The notes under the pieces are model-generated. The model ran no database searches. It was not told the origin of the DNA and worked only from the letters and a program-made list of their open reading frames with translations. DNA of 64,000 nt from Kingdonia uniflora. Its lineage: Eukaryota > Streptophyta > Magnoliopsida > Ranunculales > Circaeasteraceae. The DNA is taken from positions 1,178,001 through 1,242,000 of the forward strand of contig JACGCM010002493.1 of assembly GCA_014058105.1 (NCBI GenBank). The letters run 5' to 3'. Shown here in pieces: positions 25,015 to 34,366 of the stretch (positions are counted from its first letter, which is position 1; each line of letters opens with the position of its first letter). The position numbers were made by a program, and so were the translations under genes.

Positions 25015-25573
25015 TAGAAACGAACTTTGCTCATTGAAGATATTTGTTATTAAAGTGTTGGTTAAGAGCTACCTATTAAAGATTCTCATCTACCTCTTGG
25101 GTTTGTAAACCTTTTGGAAATCCTTTAAAATGTTCTTGCTTTTGGAGAGATTTCAAAAGATATGGAATCAAGTCCTGTTGATAGGGCCCACATGAGACTT
25201 GCATTAGCAAAGGCAGTTCTGCGTTTGTCAAAAGACTGGGATCACAAGATACCTATTGACGTTTTCCACTTGACCTTAAGAACATCAGAGATTATTGATT
25301 CTCAAGTTAAGAAGTTATTCCTTGGAAAAGTACGTCAATATATAAATGACTGACTTCTGAACCCAAAGTATGCCTGCGCTATCCTTCTAAGCATAACTAG
25401 ATCTGAACTGCCGGAGTTCAAAGATGACAAGTATAGCCTATTTGAAATTATTCAGATGTGTCGCCAAGCAAGGGCACGTCAGCACTCTATGCAATGTGAT
25501 GGAAATCTGCTGATGATATATCCAGAATACATTCTTCCGTATTTGGTCCATACCCTTGCACATCATCCATAAG
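25015..25573 (+). pseudogene. captured PDS5 fragment B
   Basis: The plus strand continues PDS5: CSLKIFVIKVLVKSYL (near 25030-25080), GEISKDMESSPVDRAHMRLA, KAVLRLSKDWDHKIPIDVFH, LTLRTSEIIDSQVKKLFLGK, and, after a TGA, LLNPKYACAILL, IIQMCRQARARQHS and LYPEYILPYLVHTLAHH-type wording (written MIYPEYILPYLVHTLAHHP here). A stop near 25352 and a frameshift near 25080-25130 break it. It joins fragment A head to head at about 25010, so one inversion happened during or after capture. It is flanked by TNP1 exon 25629 downstream. Confidence 0.88.
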
Positions 25574-26639
25574 TAAGTCAGAATAATGAATTATGTATAG
25601 CCTAATATCATTGATCACTATTTTACAGGAAAAAAGCAAGAAATTCAAGAATATGAGGTCAAAGCAAGTCTTCCCTTATACAGGAAGTCGACGGGGTTAT
25701 GTTCGCCTAGAAAATGATATGGTAATCAATGTTTTAAGAGACACAATCTTTAAATTATATGAAGTTTATGCTTCGATGATAATTATTGTGGATATTCAAT
25801 CTAAATAACTCAATCTTAATGTGTTGCATATTTTTTTCTTTTTTTTCCTTATAGAAAAAGAAGAGTGCAAACCCTTCTTCAGTAGTCAGAGTTGATGTTT
25901 GGGCGAAAGCTCATACCAAGACAAATGGTAAACGATTAAATGAAGAAGTTGCAAAGAATTTGGTATTCTTAAACCTAATTTATTTACTAAATTATTAATT
26001 TATTGGTAATTGTATTTATTTCTAGTAATCTGTTAAATTAATCCTGTTTAAGATTGAAGAGCTCAAAAAGTCATTACCATTAAACTCCACACCTTCACCT
26101 TTGAAAGATTACATGCTTTCCCAAGTACTTGGACCTGAACGACAAGGTCGAGTAAGAGCACTTAGATTTGGAGTTACCCCAACTAGATTGGGAATAATAT
26201 CGCAAACTACTGGAAGGGTAGCCGAGCTTGAGAAGCAACTAGCTGCAATGATGGGGAAGATGGAAAAAATGTCTAATTTGATTTCAAAGTTGATTCGTAA
26301 CCAGGTAAGTCTTTCATGCATATACCATAGTAATTGAGTAAACACTTTTATTTTATTTTTATTAGTTAGGTTTTTATTCAACAAAGGTATAGAAATGTGA
26401 GAGGGGAAGTCTGAGCTAGATTGCCCAACTGTTTGAGATGTTGCGGGATTAGTAAGGTGAATAGCAATTGTCATCATCAAGTAACGGACGAAGACGTACT
26501 CTCTGGTGTTGACTATTGGATTTCTAAGCAAAAACAAAAAATCTTTCATCTTTAAAAAGGTGCAGAAGAATGTACTTGAATTGGGTAATCAGTAATCAGT
26601 AATCAGTCATAGGTGGACCAGACACATTTTATTTTTTAA

Positions 26640-27012
26640 AAGTGAAGTGTCATTGTTACCTAGGAGTGATGATTCTAAACTTATTGGGCATCAGGAAGTA
26701 TGAATTCCATTTATGCAAAGAGGGTGATGGATGAAATCTGGAAACCTCCATGGCAATGTCGTTTAATTCAGATCAGACAAGCTCATCAAATGATTAAACA
26801 GACTGAAGAATTCAGGTGCAGCTTGACATATGAGGGGAACAAAGCAGCTCTTTATATAGCTAAACATATGATTATAGATGACTTTAGTATTGTATTCCCT
26901 CAAGACTTCAAGGGTAAAATCATGTAAATACCCTAGGTTGTATTAAGATTTTTGTATATAAATATATCTCTGGTGGGGGATCTGGCCTAGCCTTAACTTT
27001 CTTTAAAAAAAA
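26640..27012 (+). pseudogene. possible LINE RNase H tail inside CACTA intron
   Basis: The frame at 26700-26927 reads DEIWKPPWQCRLIQIRQAHQ, then CSLTYEGNKAALYIAKHMII, similar to the C-terminal part of LINE RNase H domains (usual form YREGNxAADxLAK). An A-rich run follows at 27003-27012 after a GGGGGATCTGGCCTAGCC stretch. This suggests the 3' end of a LINE copy. No clean target duplication was found, so it may instead have been captured with its host intron. Confidence 0.4.
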
Positions 27013-27017
27013 TACTT

Positions 27018-27232
27018 AATCAGCTCGTAGTCTACTGCCCAAAGGAGGAGTTTGGCATTCTTATGGCATCTGGGATTCTGAGTTCATTTACATCATACTC
27101 TTTTTTGCCAAGCCTGGTCACTCCTTATTCTATTATATTAAATGGAGCTGAAGAAGGAAATTCTCCAGCAGGCTACAACAATGATTGGGTCGCATCAGAA
27201 GAAATGATTCCAAAGATTAAGATTTATTTTTA
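27018..27232 (+). other. unrecognised open coding-like stretch in CACTA intron
   Basis: About 70 codons are open and protein-like: QLVVYCPKEEFGILMASGIL, then SLVTPYSIILNGAEEGN, NDWVASEEMIPKIKIYF, stop. I do not recognise the family. It lies between the LINE-like tail and the beta-tubulin fragment, in a zone where captured host pieces cluster, so it is a candidate third captured gene fragment. Confidence 0.35.
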
Positions 27233-27784
27233 AGGTATGCGGTTCTGGTTTTCATATTCGATCCATAGTAGTAGAGTTTTCACTACTTTGTGGAACTTAA
27301 TTTTGGCACAAATTATTCTAGTTGATAGGTATGTGGAGTTACTTCCTTTTTTTGTGCCCGACTTCCACATTATCAGGTTTCCCCAGATGCAAAGAAGTCT
27401 ATTGATAAAGAAAAAAAAAGGAGGATCTAGGATCACCCTGAGTATGAGGAAATTAAAATTTTTGGGCCAGACCCTTCACATTGTGATAAATTACTCTCTT
27501 TAGGTTTCACTTACATATAATCCACACACTAATCTAACCTCGTTATGTACTGCCCGCAATCCAGTTTTAATAAGTTTCGGTTTCAAATCTCATGGGATTC
27601 CAAATCTATTAGAATTAGTAGAAAGTAGTCTTAGGATTTGGAATGGTGTAATTTTAGGGTGAGCATAATTCCACTAGTTTACTAGGTGGCATGGTACTTC
27701 AACTTAATTTATTGTGTACTTTGGCATGGTATTTCTTATTAAACCTATTTTAAATCGAAATAAGGGAAATATTTCAAGTTCATA

Positions 27785-28265
27785 GATGCCATGCCACTGT
27801 GGAAATCAAATCAGGGCAATGGTCTAGAAGGTGACGTGCACGGTAATGATCCAACAGGGGGATTTAAGGAGGATCATCTGATCTTCAGTGGGTGAGGACC
27901 AATGTTTACTATAGCGAAGCTTCTAGAGGGAAATATGTACCAAGGGCTTTTCTCGTGGATCTTGAGTCAGCGAACTAACATCAAATCTGAAACATTGGGC
28001 CGGATCTTTTGACCTGACAAATTTGTGTTTAGGAAATCTAGTGCTGGAAATAAGTGGGCGAAAGCTCGTTATACTGAAGGGTACTGAAGGAGAGGTGCTA
28101 GTTAAGGCTGCTCTTGATATTCGTAAGGAGGCTGAGAATTGTAATTGCTTGCAATGTTTTGAGTTATGCCACTTCCTTGGCCTGCGTGCCCTACTGATAT
28201 TTTAACGTGAGAGGATTACCAAAACTAGATAATGCTTACATTTTCAGTCTTTCCATCTCCTAAAC
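27785..28265 (+). pseudogene. captured beta-tubulin fragment, decayed
   Basis: Across frames the plus strand spells beta-tubulin from near its N terminus: CGNQI (27794-27808), DPTGGF near 27857, [19 protein letters not shown] near 27895-27950, [20 protein letters not shown] near 28017-28075, [20 protein letters not shown] near 28125-28185, and IMLTFSVFPSPK near 28230-28265. These match the order in the GTP-binding N-terminal half of beta-tubulin. There is no intron in the readable part, and many stops and small indels are present. It lies in an intron of the CACTA TNP1-like gene, so it was carried by the transposon and is not a functional tubulin gene. Confidence 0.88.
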
Positions 28266-28278
28266 TCTTCTTATATAC

Positions 28279-28659
28279 ATGCACTTTTGGAGCCCTCCGA
28301 TGCCACCATATCTGTACACCTATGATGCCCACAAAACTCAAGCAATGATCAATAGTTGTTCCAAACCAGAGAAAGGCTATATAGATAAAATCAAGACTTC
28401 TTTCCTGATTTCATCTAACTATAAGGTTCTGCTTGGTATCCAGTTTATGCCTCCACAAATTAAGGAATTCGATTTATTTCCTTTGATCCAATGGTCAGCA
28501 ATAGTTGGATTAAGAGAAATAAATGAAACTCCATCATCTGTGAAGGAATTCTCAACATGCCAGGCAAAACCTAAATTACTTCTCAGTTTGTTTTCATTAA
28601 GTTTTTTTGTTCTTCCTTTATCTTACAATGCAGTTTGTTTGTTATATTGTCATCACTGA
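28279..28659 (+). other. unrecognised 126-codon frame in CACTA intron
   Basis: The frame begins MHFWSPPMPPYLYTYDAHKT and includes SNYKVLLGIQFMPPQIKEFD and LFPLIQWSAIVGLREINETP before a hydrophobic low-complexity tail that looks intronic. Composition is protein-like up to about 28555 and not afterwards. It may be a further captured exon. I cannot name a family. Confidence 0.35.
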
Positions 28660-29015
28660 GTTGCTTAGTTCCAAGTACAACCTGATGCAGAAGTGGGATA
28701 TACACTTGACATCCCCTAACAGGAAACTAAAGTAAGCTTCTTTGTAAAGTGACCGATATATATGAGTTTTAGGGTGGCAGATATGGTCAAATGGGTTGAA
28801 CCAAATTATGATTTGGCATACTAATCTTACATGGTTAATGAATTTCTAATATGGGAGTAAAACTAGCTGTAACAGTTAGTTTTTATAGGGCGTGATTGTT
28901 TTATTTTAGCGTCCGCGGAAAACTTGATCATCTGATCTACTATATCAAAGTATCTACATAAATATCAGTCCGTTTTGATGTTCTTTAAGACTTTCTACTA
29001 CTATTCAAAATTTGT

Positions 29016-29169
29016 TGTTACGGGAGACTAATGTACACAAAGCTATAGAAACATCCATCTGTTTGAAAGAGAAGCACTGCCTTATATAACTACATGTTTC
29101 TATAACTGCTCTTAGAAACATTAATTATGAATCCATATGTTTGAAATACATAATTAGTTTCCCGTAACA
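29016..29169. repeat. small inverted-repeat element (154 bp)
   Basis: TGTTACGGGAGACTAAT at the left and ATTAGTTTCCCGTAACA at the right are near-perfect inverted repeats. The size suggests a tiny MITE or hairpin. No clear target duplication. Just downstream (29190-29310) several CATCTGT words form a second imperfect inverted repeat. Confidence 0.5.
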
Positions 29170-30663
29170 GCTGCATAATACATTAGGGTGCATGTCTTTG
29201 ATTATACAGATGAATCCATCTGTATGATCTTGTAAGAACTTGATTATGAATGGCATCTGTATGATTCAAACAGATGAATCCATCTGTTGATTATACAAAG
29301 GAAGTGCTTATCTTTCAATCAAATGGATGAATAGTAGTTGACATAATATTGTTTATTCTCGATATTTTTATGTCTTTTATGTGAACTTCAAGGTCAAAGT
29401 ACGGGAAATTTGCAGTCTTCACATACACCTCATTCACTCACCCAAGGAAATTATAATGTGAGAACAAAGTGATCTCTTATAAATACTATTATTAGTTTTT
29501 TTTCCACATATTTCTCATTTCTTTCATTTATCATTTTACAGGCACAAAGTGTATCGGAGGTACGAAGTGTAGCGGATGATGAAGTATTACAGACACAAAC
29601 GTCTACTCCCCAAGTAAATCCTTTTTCTTTTTGGGCTTGCTTTTTTATTAGATATATAATTTAAAATAATATATCAAGCTTCTTTAAAGAGGAGGACTAG
29701 AGCTAGCCTTGCCTTTGTAACACATCTTCTAATATAATTTATACCAAGCTTCTTCATAAAATATCTAGCCCTGATTTCTCTATAGAGAGACCACTGTATA
29801 TAATATAGTTGAAATCTTAGCACTTCCAAGTTTATATAACCATAATATATATAGAATTGCAAATATAATCTTGATTTTTTTTTCAAGCATAATGTAAAAG
29901 AAAGGCTAAAGACACCAATTGCAAATTGTTAAGTTGGAAGGGCTCTAAGGTTGTTGTTGCTCATGCACAATGGGTGACAGAAGATCCAAAATGTAAGATG
30001 CATAATCAAATTCTTGGGCCTAATGTATGCAAAGTTGTTGTTACGAATGCCGTAAACTCTTCATTCCTGTTATGAAGGGCGACTGATGATGCAACTACAA
30101 TTGATGGTGCTTTAAAGAGTTTTATTGCATGGCCCAAGAAATACGTGGTTATGAAGGATGATTGATTCAGGTATAATAAAACCTTATAACTTAACTATTT
30201 ATTCTCCGTCACTACATCCTTATATATTTCAATTCTTATACATTAGTAGACCTATAGCTGATCTTTATATAGGAATATTTAAAGTAAGATTCATGATTGG
30301 TGTTCATTTTCGGATTAACTATGGTATGATTGTTTTAGTATTTATAATTTAATTTGCTTACACTCTTTTTCATTTCTTTTATGCAGTTTATGATGGAGGC
30401 GCAGTTGAAAATTACTTCTTACAGTGTTTTGGCCATTGTACATAGATAAGAAGAGATTTGTTTTTAATTTTCTTCTTTTTTGGTAAAGACCTGAATATGA
30501 TGATTATAAGATCAACTTCTATTGTATCAGAGTCCTTTATGCAATAAAGTTGTGACTTTTATTTATTTGATGAAATATTAATTTCATTTTTGTAATTTAG
30601 AAAGTGTTAATGATAACGTTTATTGAACATTATAATTGTTTTTTACTACTAATTTATTGAGTA

Positions 30664-31090
30664 AATATAGCATTTGAAGATGCTATGGTACAGATAATAG
30701 ATATCATTAGAAAAACGTTATGGTAAATAATAGATAGCTTTAGAAAAATGCTATGGTACAGATAATAGATAGCTTTAGAAAAATACTATGGTACAGATAA
30801 TAGATAGCATTAGAAAAACGACATGGTACATATAATAGATAGTAGTAGAAAAACGTTATGAAAAAGACAATAGATAGCCTTAGAAAAATACTATGGAAAA
30901 GACAATAAATAGCATTAGAAAAAAGTTATGGAAAAGACAATATATAGCATTATACAAATGCTATGAAAAAGACAATAAATAACATTAGATAAACGTTATG
31001 GAAAAGACAATAGATAGCATTATAGCCTTGTTATAGAAAGTCAACTATGACATTTTCTAAACGTTATCTAAAATAAATTGATAGAGTTGC
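30664..31090. repeat. CACTA right subterminal tandem array
   Basis: About ten or more imperfect copies of a unit of roughly 36 bp, with core wording ATAGCATTAGAAAAACGTTATGG followed by an A-rich GACAATAG link (shown here in pieces of the consensus, not one exact copy). Each unit pairs ATAGCATT with an inverted partner (AACGTTAT or AATGCTAT), so every unit is a small hairpin. This is the expected TNPA-type binding region near the CACTA end. Confidence 0.85.
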
Positions 31091-31215
31091 TCAAATGTTA
31101 TTATTTAATAACGTTCAAAAAAATGCTATTGTAAAAAGGATAACATGGGAGAATAGAGTGGTCGAAAAATGCTATATTTCCAACGCTATTATATGTGTTT
31201 TTTCTTGTAGTGCCC

Positions 31216-31610
31216 TATCATCCAACCTCCTAACTGGGAACTTCCCTTCGAGCTCATGTGCGATGCTTCAGATTATGTTGCGGGAGCGGTTTTAGTACAA
31301 ATACTAGATAAAAAACCTTATGTTATTTACTATGCTAGCCACACGCTTAATGGCACACAATTAAAATACTCCACTACAGAGAAGAAGTTATTAGCTATTG
31401 TGTTTGCCTTGGATAAATTTTAATGATACCTTGTTGGATCCAAAATTATTGTTTACATCGACCATGCGGCCTTAAAGTATTTATTATCTAAAATAGACGT
31501 TAGGCCTCGGTTAATTCGATGGATTATTTTGTTACAAGAATTTGATATCGAAATTCATGATAAGAAAGGTGTTGAAAATATTGTTACGGACCATCTATCT
31601 CAAATTCTCA
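31216..31610 (+). pseudogene. Athila-type RNase H, decayed
   Basis: It continues pol after the CACTA element: PPNWELPFELMCDASDYV, VIYYASHTLNGTQLKYSTTE, KKLLAIVFALDKF, then a TAA (31422-31424), then IVYIDHAALKYLLSKIDVRP and LLQEFDIEIHDKKGVENIV. These are the usual RNase H motifs with acidic residues in CDASD, TTEKKLLA and YIDHAALK; the last retains D. The stop replaces the Arg or similar codon after DKF. The domain removes RNA from the RNA-DNA hybrid during replication. Confidence 0.85.
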
Positions 31611-32684
31611 CTGAAGGTGCTGAAGATTTTCTCCCTATCCTAGAGATATTTCCTGATGAGCAGCTCATGGCTATCTCACAACTGCCTTGGTATGCCGATA
31701 TTGTCAATTATCTTGCTACAAAACAATTACCTGACCATTGGTCAAAGCAAGATAAATCCAAATTCTTGCACGAGGTAAGACATTTTAGTTGGGACGATCC
31801 TTATCTATATAAGTTTTATTCAGAACAAGTGATTAGAAGATGCATCCCAAATGATGAGATCCATAGTGTACTCATATTTTGCCACACCTTAGCTTGTGGA
31901 TGACATTTTGGTGTTATGAAAATCGTTGCAAAAGTCCTCCAATCTGGTCTCTATTGGCCTACCATTTTTCATGATGCACATACCTTTTATTCTGAATATG
32001 ATAGGTGCTAGAGAGCCAAAAATATTTCTCAGCATAACATGATGCCCTTGAACAACATCCTTATCGTTGAACTATTCGATGTTTGGGGAATTGACTTTAT
32101 GGGACCATTTCCTTCTTCTCGCGGATACCTTTACATTCTTGTTGCAGTAAATTATGTTTCTAAATGGGTTGAGATGGTGTTATGTCAAACGAATGACCAT
32201 ATGTTGTGCTAAAAATTTTGAAGAACATTTTTAATCGTTTTGGCACCCCTCGGGAAATTATAAGTGATGGTGGTAAACATTTTTGCAACCGTGTCTTTCA
32301 AACTCTTTTGAAAAATTACTTCATCACTCATAAAGTGGCCATACCATACCATCCACAAGCAAGTGGCCAAGTCAAAGTCTCCACTCGGGAGATCAAAAGA
32401 ATTTTAGAAAAAATTGTTCGAATCGATCGTAAAGATTGGTCTGATCGTCTTGATGATGCCCTTTGGGCATATCAAACAGCTTATAAAACCCCGATTGGTA
32501 TGTCACCCTGTAGACTTATCTTTGGGAAGACTTACTACCTACCTGTGGAATTGGAGCGTAAGGCTCTATGGGCTACAAAGGTCTTTAACTTTGAAATGGA
32601 TAAAGCCAGATCACATAGAAGACTTCAACTTTTTAAACTTGACAAACTTCGTCGCGAGGCCTATGAAAATTTTAAAATTTTATA
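31610..32684 (+). pseudogene. Athila-type integrase, decayed
   Basis: This would insert element DNA into the genome. The zinc-binding head reads IRRCIPNDEIHSVL, CHTLACG, stop (31901-31903), HFGVMKIVAKVLQSGLYWPT, then a CxxC region in which one Cys is Glu-like or lost. The core reads [17 protein letters not shown] (first Asp), [17 protein letters not shown] (second Asp) and [20 protein letters not shown]. In the last motif the catalytic Glu position after GQV is Lys, a single G to A change. A stop near 32209 also splits the domain. [20 protein letters not shown] and [14 protein letters not shown] follow. Dead enzyme. Confidence 0.85.
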
Positions 32685-32689
32685 AGGAA

Positions 32690-34349
32690 CGAACTAAAGA
32701 TTTTCATGATAAGTCGATTATTTACAGAACTTTTGAGCCATATCAAAAAGTGTTACTCTATAATTCACGGCTACGTTTATTTCTTAAGAAATTACGTTCT
32801 CGCTGGTACGGCCTTTTGTAGTTAAAACTGTTTATCCTCATGGAGCCGTGGAGGTAGAAGATCCTAAAGCTGGTAATACTATCAAGGCCAACGGGCAACG
32901 TTTAAAACTGTATTTAAAATCTTGTACATCCGATGAAGAGACAACTTTTCAAGTTGACATATTATCAAAATTGATCACGCGTACCTCTTATATGTCCTAT
33001 TATTATATTTAAGTTTGGGGGTATATTCATCTAGCTGAAGTCGGTATAACTTAACACTTCCTGGGAGGCAACCTAAGTCACATTCAGGCGAGAATTTCCA
33101 ATTTTTATTTCTCATTCCATGTATTTAATTTTGTTCTCAACCATTGGGGATAATGTTTTATTTAAGCTTGGGGGTAAAAAAATTACATATACTTTTTGAT
33201 GAAGAGTAAAATAATGACTATTTGCTATTTATGATATATTTTAGGCAAATTTCCAACACTTAGACTAATTTTATTTAGGCAAAATGATATGCTGATTGGA
33301 AAACCAAAAACACTTTAATATTTTGCCAAGTGTACACTAGAATATTTATTTATAGTGTTCTTAAACTTGATATACTGACTTGTGATTTGCGAAAAACTCA
33401 AATTATTCTTGGTATATTTTCAAAACTTGCACTTCACTATAGTTATACTACCAATACCTTCAATAGAGTTTTTGACCAGAATATGGAAAATTTAGCATTT
33501 ATGTTAGGAATAATTTGCTCCAAGAGAGACAACTGCCTAAAAATAAGTTTATTTCTGAAAGTATAAAAGAAAAGTCAAATTTGCTCTAAAACTTTTATGT
33601 TGCAAGGCATACTCGCATGATTAAGAACTGGAAGAGAAAAAATTATCACCAATCTCGAGTATAACCATGAACTATGTGAAGGGAGCATGAAAAATGTTAC
33701 TTATGAAAATCCTTGGTCTAGGTCAGGAATGGGTTCCAAACCCTGACAACCTTAGCCAACTGGCGAGGATTGTCGACCGAAACTCCTTGTTATGGAGGCT
33801 TCACTAAGAAACCACGTATGAAAAGAAAAGAAAACTTGTAAAAAATGAATATTAGGAGGACGAATTGACTAAGGCACTTGTCGAACTAATCGATGAATTT
33901 ATTCTAATAAGTACTAAACAACCAAACACTGACTCAACTATTTTATACAATGTATTGTGTTGCAACACTATCTTTACTACACTGAGATATAGCTAAGGAA
34001 AATATTTGAATCCTTTTCTAAGCATGAGGTAGTATTTCAAGTTTTGGATTTTGAAAATGCTATTTTATGGTACCCTTGGAAAATATTAAGTTTTAAGGAA
34101 TTATCTGTCATAATATTTTCTTGTTATAACAAAATAAGGATAAGTTGACAAAATATTGGTTATTTTTAATCTAGAATTGCCAAAGTATCATTTTTGATTT
34201 TTGTGGGTATAATCACTGCAAACCCTCACGAAACAATACTCGTCCACCAGGGGAAACTAGGGGTTTAACGGCTTGTTGCATACCCTATATGCAACCGTGT
34301 TACCTACGAAAATGGCTTTTATTTACTTTTGCTCGAGGACTAGCAAAAT
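32690..34349 (+). other. Athila pol tail and 3' non-coding region
   Basis: From 32690 to 33010 the pol tail (chromodomain-less C terminus, wording such as VEVEDPKAGNTIKANGQRLK near 32850-32905) is readable. After that (33010-34349) I see no ORF with family signal, and no env-like frame with a signal peptide or membrane span. Athila elements often carry an extra ORF here; it is missing or unrecognisable. Confidence 0.55.
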
Positions 34350-34366
34350 AGAAGTTTGGGGGTATT
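34350..34366 (+). other. polypurine tract of the Athila-type element
   Basis: AGAAGTTTGGGGGTATT immediately precedes the 3' LTR. The AAGTTTGGGGG wording is the usual plus-strand primer of this element group, preceded by TTTGCTCGAGGACTAGCAAA, also common in the group. Confidence 0.75.

Larger units (their letters stand above)
23694..30170 (+). pseudogene. TNP1-like CACTA gene (Transposase_24 type), introns swollen by captured DNA
   Basis: This is the accessory protein gene of plant CACTA elements. Readable exons are: a Q/S/E-rich part and KTYVNFNERGQLVELGSEKLSS near 24090-24150; GRDMVPVIYDDWRHVPLERK near 24174-24235 in a shifted frame; 24332-24533 (QRFTPDEESRSYCMSTVGR...); 25629-25720 (SKQVFPYTGSRRGYVRLEND); 25859-25960 (VRVDVWAKAHTKTNGKRLNE); 26054-26304 (YMLSQVLGPERQGRVRALRFGVTPTRLG and a coiled coil); 29543-29614; and 29889-30165 (KLLSWKGSKVVV, ILGPNVCKVVV, SFIAWPKKYVV). 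Introns 24534-25628 and 26305-29542 hold the captured fragments. Stops and a frameshift near 24170 suggest decay. Confidence 0.8.
17060..31212 (+). mobile_element. CACTA (En/Spm) transposon, 14.15 kb, with captured host gene fragments
   Basis: The right end, read on the minus strand, is CACTACAAGAAAAAACAC. The left end is TACTACAAGAAAAAATAC, with the first C mutated to T. A 3-bp target duplication CCC flanks it (17057-17059 and 31213-31215). Excision in silico restores LLASTP-IIQPPNWELPFE of the Athila RNase H. Inside are a TNP2-like transposase gene (19615-23348) and a TNP1-like gene with exons from about 23860 to 30170. Subterminal AATGCTAT-type repeats lie at both ends. TNP2 has nonsense mutations, so the element is probably non-autonomous. 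Two introns of the TNP1-like gene are swollen with foreign sequence including PDS5 and beta-tubulin fragments. Confidence 0.92.

Noticed and set aside
30664..31090. Regularly spaced repeats that could be taken for a CRISPR-like array
   Set aside because: Units are imperfect, contiguous and lie at the end of a CACTA element in plant DNA; they are subterminal repeats.
33010..34349. Possible env-like ORF of the Athila element
   Set aside because: No long frame, signal peptide or membrane span was found; only short frames such as 33330-33566.
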